A stretch of DNA of 40,435 nucleotides from Alistipes sp. CHKCI003 (GTDB lineage Bacteria; Bacteroidota; Bacteroidia; Bacteroidales; Rikenellaceae). Below, one piece after another: positions 8,438-15,914 of the stretch. The notes under the pieces are model-generated. The model did no database searches. It had not been told where the DNA came from and saw only the letters and a list, made by a program, of their open reading frames with translations. The stretch spans positions 1 to 40,435 of the forward strand of contig NZ_FCNT01000083.1 of the NCBI RefSeq assembly GCF_900021155.1. The letters run 5' to 3'. Made by a program: the position numbers and the translations under genes. Positions within the stretch are counted from its first letter, which is position 1, and each line of letters opens with the position of its first letter.

Positions 8438-8878
8438 TTACTCCGCGGCGACTACGCTGAATTTGATCGTAGCCTTCACGTCGCGATGCAACTTGGCGAC
8501 GGCCTCGTACTCGCCCACGGTCTTGATGCCCTCGACGACGATCGCCTTGCGGTCGAGCTCCACGCCCTTGGCGGCCAGCGCCTCCGCCAGATCGGCGGCC
8601 GTAACCGTACCGAAGAGCTTGCCCTCCTCGGCCTTCGCCGTCAGCACGACGGGCAGGTTGGCGATCTTCTCGGCCAACGCCTGCGCGTCGGCGAGGATCT
8701 TGGCGTCCTTGTGGGCGCGCTGCTTGAGGTTCTCGGCCAGCACCTTCTTGGCCGAAGCGGTCGCAGCCTTGGCATAACCCTGAGGAATGAGGTAGTTGTT
8801 CGCATAACCGGGCTTCACGTTCACGATGTCGTTCGCATAGCCCAAGTTCTCCATATCTTTAATCAGTATGATTTCCAT
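8438..8878 (-). CDS. rplI: 50S ribosomal protein L9
   Basis: Large-subunit protein that binds 23S rRNA domain V, 146 residues. The N-terminal domain reads MEIILIKDMENLGYANDIVNVKPGYANNYLIP, with the L9 signature around GYANNYLIPQGYA. A long Ala/Lys-rich helix follows (about 40-75), then the C-terminal RNA-binding domain with GKLFGTVTAADLAEAL and DRKAIVVEGIKTVGEY. Length is normal. It is the last gene of rpsF-rpsR-rplI, 18 bases behind rpsR, and is followed by a strong minus-strand terminator supplied by the dispersed element. Confidence 0.96.
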   Translation of the reverse strand: MEIILIKDMENLGYANDIVNVKPGYANNYLIPQGYAKAATASAKKVLAENLKQRAHKDAKILADAQALAEKIANLPVVLTAKAEEGKLFGTVTAADLAEALAAKGVELDRKAIVVEGIKTVGEYEAVAKLHRDVKATIKFSVVAAE

Positions 8879-8896
8879 GGTATCTCCTCCTCTATA

Positions 8897-9178
8897 TTAT
8901 TTCATACAATCGGTTACGAACGGCAGAATCGCAAGGTGGCGGGCACGCTTCACGGCCTGTGCGACCTTCTTCTGGAACTTCTGCGAAGTACCCGTCAGGC
9001 GGCGGGGCAGGATCTTGCCCTGCTCGTTGAGGAACTTTTTGAGGAACTCGCCGTCCTTGTAATCCACATACTTGATGCCGAGCTTCTTGAAACGGCAGTA
9101 TTTCTTCTTCTTGACGTCTACCGAGACGGGATTGAGGTACCGGATCTCCGACTGCGCTGCATTGTTTTCCTGTGCCAT
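8897..9178 (-). CDS. rpsR: 30S ribosomal protein S18
   Basis: Small-subunit protein of 93 residues that forms a heterodimer with S6. It shows [19 protein letters not shown] followed by [20 protein letters not shown], the S18 signature, and ends [20 protein letters not shown], all typical. It starts three bases after the rpsF stop, so the two are probably translationally coupled. Confidence 0.96.
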   Translation of the reverse strand: MAQENNAAQSEIRYLNPVSVDVKKKKYCRFKKLGIKYVDYKDGEFLKKFLNEQGKILPRRLTGTSQKFQKKVAQAVKRARHLAILPFVTDCMK

Positions 9179-9181
9179 GAC

Positions 9182-9526
9182 TTACTCCTCCTGTTTGTTA
9201 GAAAGTTTCGCACGACGTTTCTCCGAGTACTCCACGGCGAACTTGTCCTGCTTGAAAGTTAAGAAACGGATGATGCGCTCGTCGCGGCGGTACTGCGTTT
9301 CGAGCGCGTCGACGAGCGAACCCTCGCCCGTGAACTCCATGAGGAAATAGAATCCGGTGGTCTTCTTCTGAATGGGATAGGCGAGCTTCTTCAGGCCCCA
9401 CGCCTCCCTGTTCACGATCTGACCGCCGTTCTCGGTGATGACACCTTGGAATTTGTCAGCGACCTCCTGCACCTGTGCATCCGACAGGACGGGCGTAACA
9501 ATGAAAACGGTTTCGTAATTGTTCAT
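9182..9526 (-). CDS. rpsF: 30S ribosomal protein S6
   Basis: Small-subunit protein of 114 residues, partner of S18. The opening [20 protein letters not shown] is the usual S6 first strand. [20 protein letters not shown] is the conserved middle, followed by [20 protein letters not shown] and [14 protein letters not shown]. It is the first gene of the S6-S18-L9 operon. Its promoter lies in the short gap behind thiL, leaving a leader of only about 30 bases, which contains a small hairpin, CCCCTCGGGG. Confidence 0.96.
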   Translation of the reverse strand: MNNYETVFIVTPVLSDAQVQEVADKFQGVITENGGQIVNREAWGLKKLAYPIQKKTTGFYFLMEFTGEGSLVDALETQYRRDERIIRFLTFKQDKFAVEYSEKRRAKLSNKQEE

Positions 9527-9561
9527 GACTTTAATCGGTTAATTATTCCCCGAGGGGAGCG

Positions 9562-9592
9562 CAAATATACGGATTTTTTCGCAATCCGCAAT
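9562..9592 (-). promoter_or_regulatory. Bacteroidetes-type promoter of rpsF-rpsR-rplI
   Basis: Read on the minus strand: ATTG (9592-9589), a 19-base spacer, then TATATTTG (9569-9562), 36 bases before the rpsF ATG. The -33 half differs from TTTG by one base. Confidence 0.75.
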
Positions 9593-9609
9593 CCGTGCGA
9601 CGTTTTTTT

Positions 9610-10656
9610 CTAATTCGCGGCCTCTTTTTCCGGAAAGCCCTGCGCCCGGAGGCGGATCTCCGAGCCGTCGGGCGTTACGAGAAACGCTCCGGATGCCTCG
9701 TCGGTGATGTGGCCGATCACATCGACCAGCCCCAGACGCATCACCCGCTCCCGCACCGCGAGCGGCACGGTGAAGAGCAGCTCGTAGTCCTCGCCGCCGT
9801 TGAGCGCCGCGATCACCGGATCGGTGTGCATCTCCTCGGCCAGCGCCGAGGTCTGGCGGGCGATCGGGATGCGGTCCAGATAGATGCGCGCACCGCACTT
9901 CGAAGCCTTGCAGATCTGGAGCAGGTCGCCGGACAGACCGTCCGACAGGTCGATCATCGACGTGGGCACGATTCCCTCCTCCGCGAGCGCCTCGACGACA
10001 TCCGTCCGCGGACGCGGCTTGAGGTACTTCTCCAGCAGGTATTCGTATCCGGCGAACTGCGGCTCGGGGTTCTCCGCATCGCCCAGCACGCGCTTCTCGC
10101 GTTCGAGCAGCCGCAGTCCCATGTAGGCGGCGCCGAGGTTGCCCGTGATGCAGATCAGGTCGTGCTTGCGCGCGCCCGAACGATAGACCACCCGGTCGCG
10201 CGCGGCCGCCCCGACGGCCGTGATGCCGAGCACGAGGCCCGTCATCGAAGCCTTCGTATCGCCGCCCACGAGGTCGAGCCGCTGCTCGCGGCATGCGAAG
10301 GCGATCCCCTCGTAGAGGTCGTCGAGCGCCTCGACCGGGAGCTTCGACGAAAGACCGAGCGAGACGACGATCTGCTCGGGGGTGCCGTTCATGGCGAGGA
10401 TGTCGCTCACGCCGGCCGTTACGGCCTTGTATCCCAAGTGCTTGAGCGGGAAATAGGTTAGATCGAAATCGACCCCTTCGTAGAGCGTGTCCGTCGAGCA
10501 GAGCACCACCTCGCCCTCGGCCGGTGCGATCACGGCCGCGTCGTCGCCCACGCCGGCCACGGTCGACGGGTTGCCCTTGCCGAAAGCGCGTGTCAGCCGG
10601 TCGATCAGACCGAACTCGCCCAGCTCGGCGATCTCCGTGCGTTTCTTATTCTCCAT
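9610..10656 (-). CDS. thiL: Thiamine-monophosphate kinase
   Basis: ATP-dependent phosphorylation of thiamine monophosphate to thiamine diphosphate, the last step of cofactor synthesis. 348 residues. Visible are GEFGLIDRL, the nucleotide loop AGVGDDAAVI (about 37-46), STDTLYEGVDFDLTYFP, the magnesium-binding DLVGGDTKAS (about 130), SMIDLSDGLSGDL (about 230) and ALNGGEDYELLFTV (about 280), which together identify ThiL. I chose the ATG at 10656 (MENKKRTEIAELGEFG) because upstream in-frame sequence runs through its promoter and the adk promoter. It is divergent from adk. TrxB and PdxA, in this window, also belong to cofactor or redox metabolism but are not linked to it. Confidence 0.93.
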   Translation of the reverse strand: MENKKRTEIAELGEFGLIDRLTRAFGKGNPSTVAGVGDDAAVIAPAEGEVVLCSTDTLYEGVDFDLTYFPLKHLGYKAVTAGVSDILAMNGTPEQIVVSLGLSSKLPVEALDDLYEGIAFACREQRLDLVGGDTKASMTGLVLGITAVGAAARDRVVYRSGARKHDLICITGNLGAAYMGLRLLEREKRVLGDAENPEPQFAGYEYLLEKYLKPRPRTDVVEALAEEGIVPTSMIDLSDGLSGDLLQICKASKCGARIYLDRIPIARQTSALAEEMHTDPVIAALNGGEDYELLFTVPLAVRERVMRLGLVDVIGHITDEASGAFLVTPDGSEIRLRAQGFPEKEAAN

Positions 10657-10673
10657 GAGTTTCGGATTTTTCA

Positions 10674-10705
10674 CAAAATTAGGCGAAATCCCTTGTTTCC
10701 GCAAA
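10674..10705 (-). promoter_or_regulatory. Promoter of thiL (overlaps the adk promoter)
   Basis: Read on the minus strand: TTTG (10705-10702), a 20-base spacer, then TAATTTTG (10681-10674), 18 bases before the thiL ATG. It shares bases 10692-10705 with the divergent adk promoter. Confidence 0.72.
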
Positions 10706-10721
10706 AAATAACGTAAATTTG
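10692..10721 (+). promoter_or_regulatory. Promoter of adk
   Basis: CTTG (10692-10695), an 18-base spacer, then TAAATTTG (10714-10721), 30 bases before the adk ATG. The -7 half is exact; the -33 half has one change and the spacer is slightly short. Confidence 0.7.
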
Positions 10722-10750
10722 TATCACGAATCATAAAAACGATCTGAAAC

Positions 10751-11326
10751 ATGGTTAACATCGTCTTATTCGGCGCACCGGGCTGCGGCAAAGGCACGCA
10801 GGCCCAACGACTGAAAGAGCACTACGGCATCCATCATGTCTCCACCGGCGAAGTGATCCGAGGTGAAATCGCCCGCGGCACGGAGCTGGGCAAACGCATG
10901 GAGTCCTACATCAGGGAGGGCAAGCTGGCCCCCGACGAAATCGTCATCGACATGATCGCCAACTACGTGGCCGAACACAAGGAGGCGAAAGGCTGCATCT
11001 TCGACGGTTTTCCGCGCACGACGAGGCAGGCCGAGGAGTTCGACCGGATTCTGGCCGGGCACGGGCTGAAGGTGGATCTGATGGTCGACATCCACGTGCC
11101 GGAGGAGGAGCTGGTGAAACGCATCCTGCTCCGCGGCAAGGATTCGGGCCGCGCGGACGATGCTTCGGAGGAGGTGATCCGCGGCCGTATCGAAGTCTAC
11201 CGCCGGCAGACGCAGGTCGTCGCCGACTTCTACGCCAAACAGGACAAGTATGCCGACGTCGACGGAGTGGGTTCGATGGACGAGGTCTTCGACCGCATCC
11301 GCGCGGTGATCGACCGGAAATTATAG
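10751..11326 (+). CDS. adk: Adenylate kinase
   Basis: Interconverts ATP + AMP and 2 ADP in the cytoplasm. 191 residues. P-loop GAPGCGKGTQ (8-17), AMP-site VSTGEVIR (30-37), and the hallmark GCIFDGFPRTTRQAEEFD (about 77-94). The lid is the short form (LRGKDSGRADDASEEVIRGR, about 119-138), without the roughly 30-residue insertion or zinc Cys seen in many bacteria; this fits the length usual in Bacteroidetes. It starts with MVNIVLFGAPG, directly at the first strand. It has its own promoter and is followed 137 bases later by a dispersed element with a terminator hairpin. Confidence 0.97.
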   Translation: MVNIVLFGAPGCGKGTQAQRLKEHYGIHHVSTGEVIRGEIARGTELGKRMESYIREGKLAPDEIVIDMIANYVAEHKEAKGCIFDGFPRTTRQAEEFDRILAGHGLKVDLMVDIHVPEEELVKRILLRGKDSGRADDASEEVIRGRIEVYRRQTQVVADFYAKQDKYADVDGVGSMDEVFDRIRAVIDRKL

Positions 11327-11463
11327 AGCCTGCACCGCCCTCATCCTGCTGCTCGCGGCTGGATGCGGACGCGGGATGCAGGCGGGCACGGGATGCGGGC
11401 ACGGGCGGCGGACGGGCACTCGCATTGCGCACGAAATGCCGGCGCCGGCTTCGCTGCCGGCAG

Positions 11464-11563
11464 GAGAGGTTGTCTGACGAGTTCGGACAGCCTCTTTTCG
11501 TTCGCACCGCCGTTCCGTTCGGCATACGCGATTCCCGAAGGAGGAAATCCTGTCGGGCAGTCC
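11464..11563 (+). repeat. Dispersed hairpin element, copy 3, with terminator (3' of adk)
   Basis: The hairpin AGAGGTTGTCTGA/TCGGACAGCCTCT (11465-11495, two wobble pairs) with TTT behind it is followed by GTTCGCACCGCC, TTCGGCATACGCGATT, and a tail, TGTCGGGCAGTCC. These are in the same order as in the full copies at 18776 and 37658. It serves as the likely adk terminator. The 137 bases between adk and the element contain a short gcgggatgc/gcgggcacg repeat. Confidence 0.65.
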
Positions 11564-11658
11564 TTTCTCATCAGAACAGAGGAGCGGAACGGTCGGAGCT
11601 GGGGAGCGGCGGAAACGGGGGCCGGACAGAAAGATGCCGGGACAGGGGCGTCGCGGAC

Positions 11659-11701
11659 AAAAAAAGGCCGGCCGGAACCGTGAGCAGGGTTTCGGCTGGC
11701 C
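11659..11701 (-). terminator. Minus-strand intrinsic terminator without an obvious gene
   Basis: Read on the minus strand: a 14-bp stem GGCCAGCCGAAACC/GGTTCCGGCCGGCC (two wobble pairs) followed by seven T. It points away from adk. No recognisable protein gene lies upstream of it on that strand before the 48-bp array, so it probably ends an RNA transcript. Confidence 0.7.
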
Positions 11702-11870
11702 TGTAAGAAAACTAATTTTCGACGGTGGGTCGAGACAAGGTGTCGATTCTGGCGCCGCAGGTTCTTAAGCTGCGACTCCGAGAACGCGGGGTTCACCATG
11801 CAGCGCACTTACGTTCATGCGCCGCACCCTGCGAGAGCGGGAATCGGCAGTGCTTGCCGCGGCCGCAGTC
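11702..11870 (-). ncRNA. Candidate structured non-coding RNA
   Basis: This stretch precedes the orphan terminator and is rich in pairing possibilities on the minus strand: GCGCA/TGCGC around 11800-11820, GTTCT/AGAAC around 11762-11785, and TCGACAC/TGTCTCGA around 11727-11747. It contains no repeats, unlike most intergenic DNA here. Another weak hairpin with six T lies just upstream (CCGAGC/GCTCGG, 11873-11902). I could not match it to tmRNA, SRP RNA or RNase P RNA; a 6S-like RNA is possible but unproved. No clear TAnnTTTG promoter was found. The ends given are approximate. Confidence 0.35.
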
Positions 11871-12407
11871 CGGGAAAAAACCGAACCGAGCGTTGCGGAG
11901 CTCGGCCGCAAGTCGAAAGAGAGCCGCGGGACGGGAAAGAACCGCAAACTGGAAGAGGGCCGGGAGAAGGCCATGGGCCGAGAGAGAACCGCGGGACGGA
12001 AGGCAGAAAACGAGGATACGAACTTTATCCGATAATAAAAGAGTTGTTTTCGCGGGGCCGGGAGCGTCCGCGCTTGTACGATGACCGCCGGAGGAGGGGG
12101 GGGTAAGACCGGAGGCAGGATGAAGCGACCGTGTCGCCAAACCGGGAACAGCGTCGAACGCGGTGCGAACTACGCCCCGGCAACCTTATGTGATCGTGTC
12201 GGCGGTATTGCTGTTCCCGGCAGCGGAACGGCATGTTTCTCGGGCGGGTGCACGCCGCCGCATCGGGATTGCGAACGGCCGAACACGGCGAAAGCAATGT
12301 CGGAGACACGACAGAAAAAATCAGAAAAATATACTTTATCGGTCGTCTTTCGAGGCTCTCGGGGCAACCGAAGGGGACACAGACTGCGGAGCATGCCGCC
12401 GCCCGAA
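11871..12407. other. Intergenic stretch with no recognised gene
   Basis: Purine-rich on the + strand with short gccgcggga/gaaccgcaa repeats (about 11900-12000), then an AT-rich patch (12015-12050), a run of eight G (12096-12103), and GC-rich DNA leading into the 48-bp array. Long open frames exist on both strands but have repeat-like composition and no family motif. Confidence 0.45.
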
Positions 12408-12662
12408 CAAAAATGCCCCGCAGCCGGAACAACACCGAGCGAGAACGAGCCGAAACAGAAACAGTCCGCAGCCGAAACGACACCGAGCGGGAACGAGCCG
12501 AAACAAAAACAGTCCGCAGCCGGAACGACACCGAGCGGGAACGAGCCGAAACAGAAACAGCCCGCGGCCGGAACAACACCGAGCGGGAACGAGCCGAAAC
12601 AGAAACGGCCCGCGGCCGGAACGGCACCGAGCGGGAACGGGACGAACAGAAACAGTCCGCGC
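12408..12662. repeat. 48-bp tandem array (about five copies)
   Basis: Units begin near 12432, 12480, 12528, 12576 and 12624 with acaccgagcgggaacgagcc, then gaaacagaaacagtccgcag. The period is exactly 48, so one forward frame reads a 16-residue repeat containing TERERAETETVRSR. Copies differ by a few substitutions only. The array lies between the 3' end of adk and the 3' end of the nucleotidase gene, where no promoter is needed. Confidence 0.9.
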
Positions 12663-12709
12663 GCCACAGAGGGCGGCGGACCGTCGTTCGGCCGGCATGC
12701 GCAGGGGAT

Positions 12710-14122
12710 TTACCGCTCCGCAACCCGCTGCCGCGGGGTGTTGTCGGGCACCACGGGCGAATCGTCCTCCAGCTCTTCGAGCAGCATGTCCGTAACGAGC
12801 AGACCCGTCTCGACGCCGTCCGTGTAGTGGAGATCGTCGTACTTATTATAAATGTAGTTGCTGACCGCCACCGAATAGGTCCGGCCCTCCGTGAGTTCCG
12901 GGAAACGGACATCCACGGCGTCGCGGCCGTCCGTAACGATCGTATAGGGCGTCGTCGAATAGAGGTCGATGCGATGCGCCTCCTTCGTATTCACCGGGTC
13001 GTTGTACTTCGAAAGGATCATCCGGCGCATCTGCTCGGGCGTCATCCGCAGCGTGCAGATCTCCGTCCCGAAGGGTTCGAGGTCGAAGAGGGTCGACAGC
13101 GCCACCTCGCCCGCGGGGATGCTGTCCAGACGCACGCCCCCGATGTGGTAGAAAGCCACGTCCGTATCGGTCTCGTCGGCCATGAGATCCGTCAGCCAGT
13201 TCGCTATTCCGGTCTGCACGGCGGTCTGCGCGAAGGCGCCCACGGGTTTGCGCAGGTCGGGATTCGCATAGTAGCGCTCCACCATGCCGGCGTACTCGGG
13301 ATCGGGCCGGTATGCGTCCAGCGGAACCAGCCGGAAATCGACGCCCGCGACCTCGTGTCCGCGCAGGCGGACGGTCGTTACGCCGATGTTGCGCAGGTTC
13401 TTGCCCGTCTGCGTGAGCAGCGTGCCGTTCACCTCCTCGTCGATCTCCTCGTGGCTGTGGCCGCCGATCACCACGTCGTAGGCGGTCTCGGCGGCAAGCA
13501 GTTCGCGGTCGTGCGTCGACCCCATGTGCGAGAGGAGCACCAGCACGTCGCAACGGTCGGCGATCGAGGCGAAGCGGCGGGCCATCCGCTGCGGATCGGG
13601 GAAGGAGAGCCCGCGGAAGACGGCCTCCTGTCCGGCCGGATGGCCGTCGCCCTCGTAGTTGGTAACCACGCCGACGAAGCCGACCTTCACCCCGTGTTTC
13701 TTCACGACGACGCAGGGCTCAGGCTGCGGCACGGCCGTCGTATCGCTGAGGAGGTTGGCGCAGACGACCGGGAACTCCGCGAAGCGGAGCATGTCGCCCA
13801 GCACCCCCTGTCCGGGGTCGAACTCGTGGTTACCCACCGTCGCCGCGTCGTACCCGAGACGGTTCATCAGTTCGAGGATCGGACGACGGCCCTCGGCCAT
13901 GTCGACGTAGGCGTTGCCCGTCCAGCGGTCGCCCGCGTCGACCAGAAAGACGATCCGGGCCGTGTCGCGGCAGGCCTCCACGGCCGCGGCCAGCTGCGGG
14001 AAGCGTTCGATCCGGGCATGGATGTCGTTCGTCGAGAGCAGGACGACGGTACGCTCGCGGGGAGCGCAGGCCGCGAGAAGCGCGAAGGCGCAGAACAGTC
14101 CGAAACGTATTGTCTTTTTCAT
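12710..14122 (-). CDS. 5'-nucleotidase/metallophosphatase lipoprotein (UshA family)
   Basis: Predicted exported, lipid-anchored phosphohydrolase of 470 residues. The N-terminus MKKTIRFGLFCAFALLAACA is a lipoprotein signal with lipobox LAAC (Cys19). The metal ligands of the calcineurin-like fold are present in order: TNDIHAR (about 31-37), DAGDRWTGN (about 62-70), GNHEFDPGQ (about 97-105), LLSHMGSTHD and VVIGGHSHEE. The second half is the nucleotidase C-terminal substrate domain, ending SNYIYNKYDD...TDMLLEEL. UshA relatives release phosphate from nucleotides in the periplasm or at the surface. It stands alone, divergent from the nucleoside kinase gene 81 bases away, which hints at a shared nucleotide-salvage theme. 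Confidence 0.9.
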   Translation of the reverse strand: MKKTIRFGLFCAFALLAACAPRERTVVLLSTNDIHARIERFPQLAAAVEACRDTARIVFLVDAGDRWTGNAYVDMAEGRRPILELMNRLGYDAATVGNHEFDPGQGVLGDMLRFAEFPVVCANLLSDTTAVPQPEPCVVVKKHGVKVGFVGVVTNYEGDGHPAGQEAVFRGLSFPDPQRMARRFASIADRCDVLVLLSHMGSTHDRELLAAETAYDVVIGGHSHEEIDEEVNGTLLTQTGKNLRNIGVTTVRLRGHEVAGVDFRLVPLDAYRPDPEYAGMVERYYANPDLRKPVGAFAQTAVQTGIANWLTDLMADETDTDVAFYHIGGVRLDSIPAGEVALSTLFDLEPFGTEICTLRMTPEQMRRMILSKYNDPVNTKEAHRIDLYSTTPYTIVTDGRDAVDVRFPELTEGRTYSVAVSNYIYNKYDDLHYTDGVETGLLVTDMLLEELEDDSPVVPDNTPRQRVAER

Positions 14123-14151
14123 AGATCCGCTTAAAATCTTTTACCGAATGT

Positions 14152-14180
14152 CAAAGTTACGAAGAAAATCGTTATCTTTA
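14152..14180. promoter_or_regulatory. Divergent promoter region between the nucleotidase and nucleoside kinase genes
   Basis: On the minus strand TAACTTTG (14159-14152) matches the -7 form for the nucleotidase, 30 bases before its ATG. On the plus strand TATCTTTA (14173-14180) is one base off for the kinase, 24 bases before its ATG. Neither has a clear TTTG at the expected distance. Confidence 0.45.
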
Positions 14181-14203
14181 CACACCATTATCCGGAAAAT
14201 CTT

Positions 14204-15877
14204 ATGTCCGACACCATTGAAGTCGTATGCGACAACATCGGCGGCACGATCGAGGTCGCCATGGGCACCACGCTGCGCGAAGTCGAACAGCGGCTCGGCA
14301 TCGCGGGGCCCCGGCCTTTTCTGGCAGCCTATGTGAACAACCGCATCAAGGAGCTCGACTACAAAATATATACCCCCGTTACGCTGCGCTTCGTGGACAT
14401 CACCTCGTTCGAGGGCATCCGCGTCTATCAGCGCACGTCGTGGTTCATCCTCCAGAAGGCGGCGCGCGAGCTCTTTCCCGGGCATACGCTCCACATCCGG
14501 CACTCGATGGGTACGAGCGGTTTCTACTGCGAACTGGAGGGGATCGACGAATTCACGCGCGCCGACGCCGACGCGCTCCGGGAACGCATGCAGCGGATCG
14601 TCGAACGCGACCTGCCCATTGAACGCACGAAGGCGCTCACCTCGGAGGTGCGCGCCATCTACGAGGCGCAGGGCCTCGACGACAAGGTGGCGCTCATCGA
14701 CACCCGTCCGCGCCTGTACAGCAAGCTCTACACCCTCGACGGGCTGGCCGGCTACTTCTACGGTTCGCTGGCCCCCTCGACGGGCTATGTCCGTCTGTTC
14801 GGCATCGAGCCCTACTACAACGGATTCTACCTCGCCCTGCCCCAGCGAACGGACCCCGACCGGCTGAACATGCGCATCCATCAGGAAAAGATGTTCGGCA
14901 TCTTCCAAGAGTACCAGTCGTGGGTGCGGATCATGGGCGTGCCGACCGTGGGCGCCATCAACGCCAAGGTGCTCGCCGGCGACGGCGGAGGACTCGTAAA
15001 AATAGCCGAGGCGTTCCACGAACGCAAATTCGCATGGGTGGCCGACTCGATCCTCGAAGCCAACCTCTCGCGCGGAGTGCGCACGGTGCTGATCTCGGGC
15101 CCCTCGTCGAGCGGCAAGACCACCTCGGCCATGCGGCTCGGGATTCAGTTGGGCGTGCTGGGGCTCAAGCCCGTGCTCATCTCGCTCGACGACTACTTCG
15201 TCGACCGCGAAAAGACCCCGAAGGACGAAAACGGCGAATACGACTACGAAGCGCTCGAAGCCATCGACCTCGGGCTGTTCAACGACCATCTGCACCGCCT
15301 CATGCAGGGCCGGAGCGTCGACATCCCGCGCTACGACTTCATAACGGGCAAACGCCAGTGGCACCGCAACCCGCTGACGCTCGACGAACGCTCGATCCTC
15401 ATCGTCGAAGGCATCCACGGACTGAACCCCGCGCTGACGCCGAGCATCCCCGACCGGCTCAAGTTCAAGATCTACATCTCGTGCTTCACCTCCGTGGCGA
15501 TGGACAACGTCTCGCGCATCGCCACCACGGACAACCGGCTGCTGCGCCGCCTCACGCGCGACTACACGCAGCGGGGCGCCGACGCGCTCCAGACCCTCTC
15601 GCGCTGGGCGAGCGTGCGGCGCGGCGAGGAGAAGCACATATTCCCCTTTCAGGAGAACGCCGACGTGATGCTCAACTCGTCGCTCTTCTACGAAATCTCG
15701 GTCCTGCGCAACTTCGCCGAACCCATCCTGCGCGAAGTGCCCGACACGGTCCCCGAATACGACGAGGCGCGCCGCATGCTCGCCTTCCTCGACAACTTCA
15801 TCCCGATCGGACCCGAGGAAATTCCGCCCACGTCGGTGCTCCGCGAGTTCATCGGCGGCAGCAGCTTCCGCTACTGA
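14204..15877 (+). CDS. Nucleoside (uridine-type) kinase with a threonyl-tRNA-synthetase-like N-terminus
   Basis: Predicted cytoplasmic NTP-dependent kinase, 557 residues. Residues about 1-65 are TGS-like (TIEVAMGTTLREVEQRLG). Residues about 66-230 resemble the second (editing/SAD) domain of threonyl-tRNA synthetase. For example, LQKAARELFPGHTLHIRH and GTSGFYCELEG match the ThrRS layout, but the HxxxH metal motif is replaced by RTSWF, so editing chemistry is unlikely. Residues about 290-500 are a uridine kinase/phosphoribulokinase domain: P-loop GPSSSGKTTS (299-308), SLDDYFVDREKTPKDENG (about 327-344) and ILIVEGIHGLNPAL. This fusion is common in Bacteroidetes; its exact substrate is uncertain (uridine/cytidine salvage most likely). 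gcvP starts 37 bases later. Confidence 0.85.
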   Translation: MSDTIEVVCDNIGGTIEVAMGTTLREVEQRLGIAGPRPFLAAYVNNRIKELDYKIYTPVTLRFVDITSFEGIRVYQRTSWFILQKAARELFPGHTLHIRHSMGTSGFYCELEGIDEFTRADADALRERMQRIVERDLPIERTKALTSEVRAIYEAQGLDDKVALIDTRPRLYSKLYTLDGLAGYFYGSLAPSTGYVRLFGIEPYYNGFYLALPQRTDPDRLNMRIHQEKMFGIFQEYQSWVRIMGVPTVGAINAKVLAGDGGGLVKIAEAFHERKFAWVADSILEANLSRGVRTVLISGPSSSGKTTSAMRLGIQLGVLGLKPVLISLDDYFVDREKTPKDENGEYDYEALEAIDLGLFNDHLHRLMQGRSVDIPRYDFITGKRQWHRNPLTLDERSILIVEGIHGLNPALTPSIPDRLKFKIYISCFTSVAMDNVSRIATTDNRLLRRLTRDYTQRGADALQTLSRWASVRRGEEKHIFPFQENADVMLNSSLFYEISVLRNFAEPILREVPDTVPEYDEARRMLAFLDNFIPIGPEEIPPTSVLREFIGGSSFRY

Positions 15878-15914
15878 AACAATGACTAACCAAATAACAA
15901 ACCACAGAAACGCA

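Noticed and set aside
9527..9561. S6:S18 autoregulatory leader before rpsF
   Set aside because: A small hairpin (CCCCTCGGGG) exists in the leader, but the leader is only about 30 bases and I could not fit the known bulged CCG motif with confidence.
11702..11870. tmRNA, SRP RNA or RNase P RNA in the candidate RNA region
   Set aside because: None of the signature sequences (tmRNA tRNA-like ends, the SRP GGAAG-type loop, RNase P conserved regions) could be found. Only a generic structured RNA is proposed.
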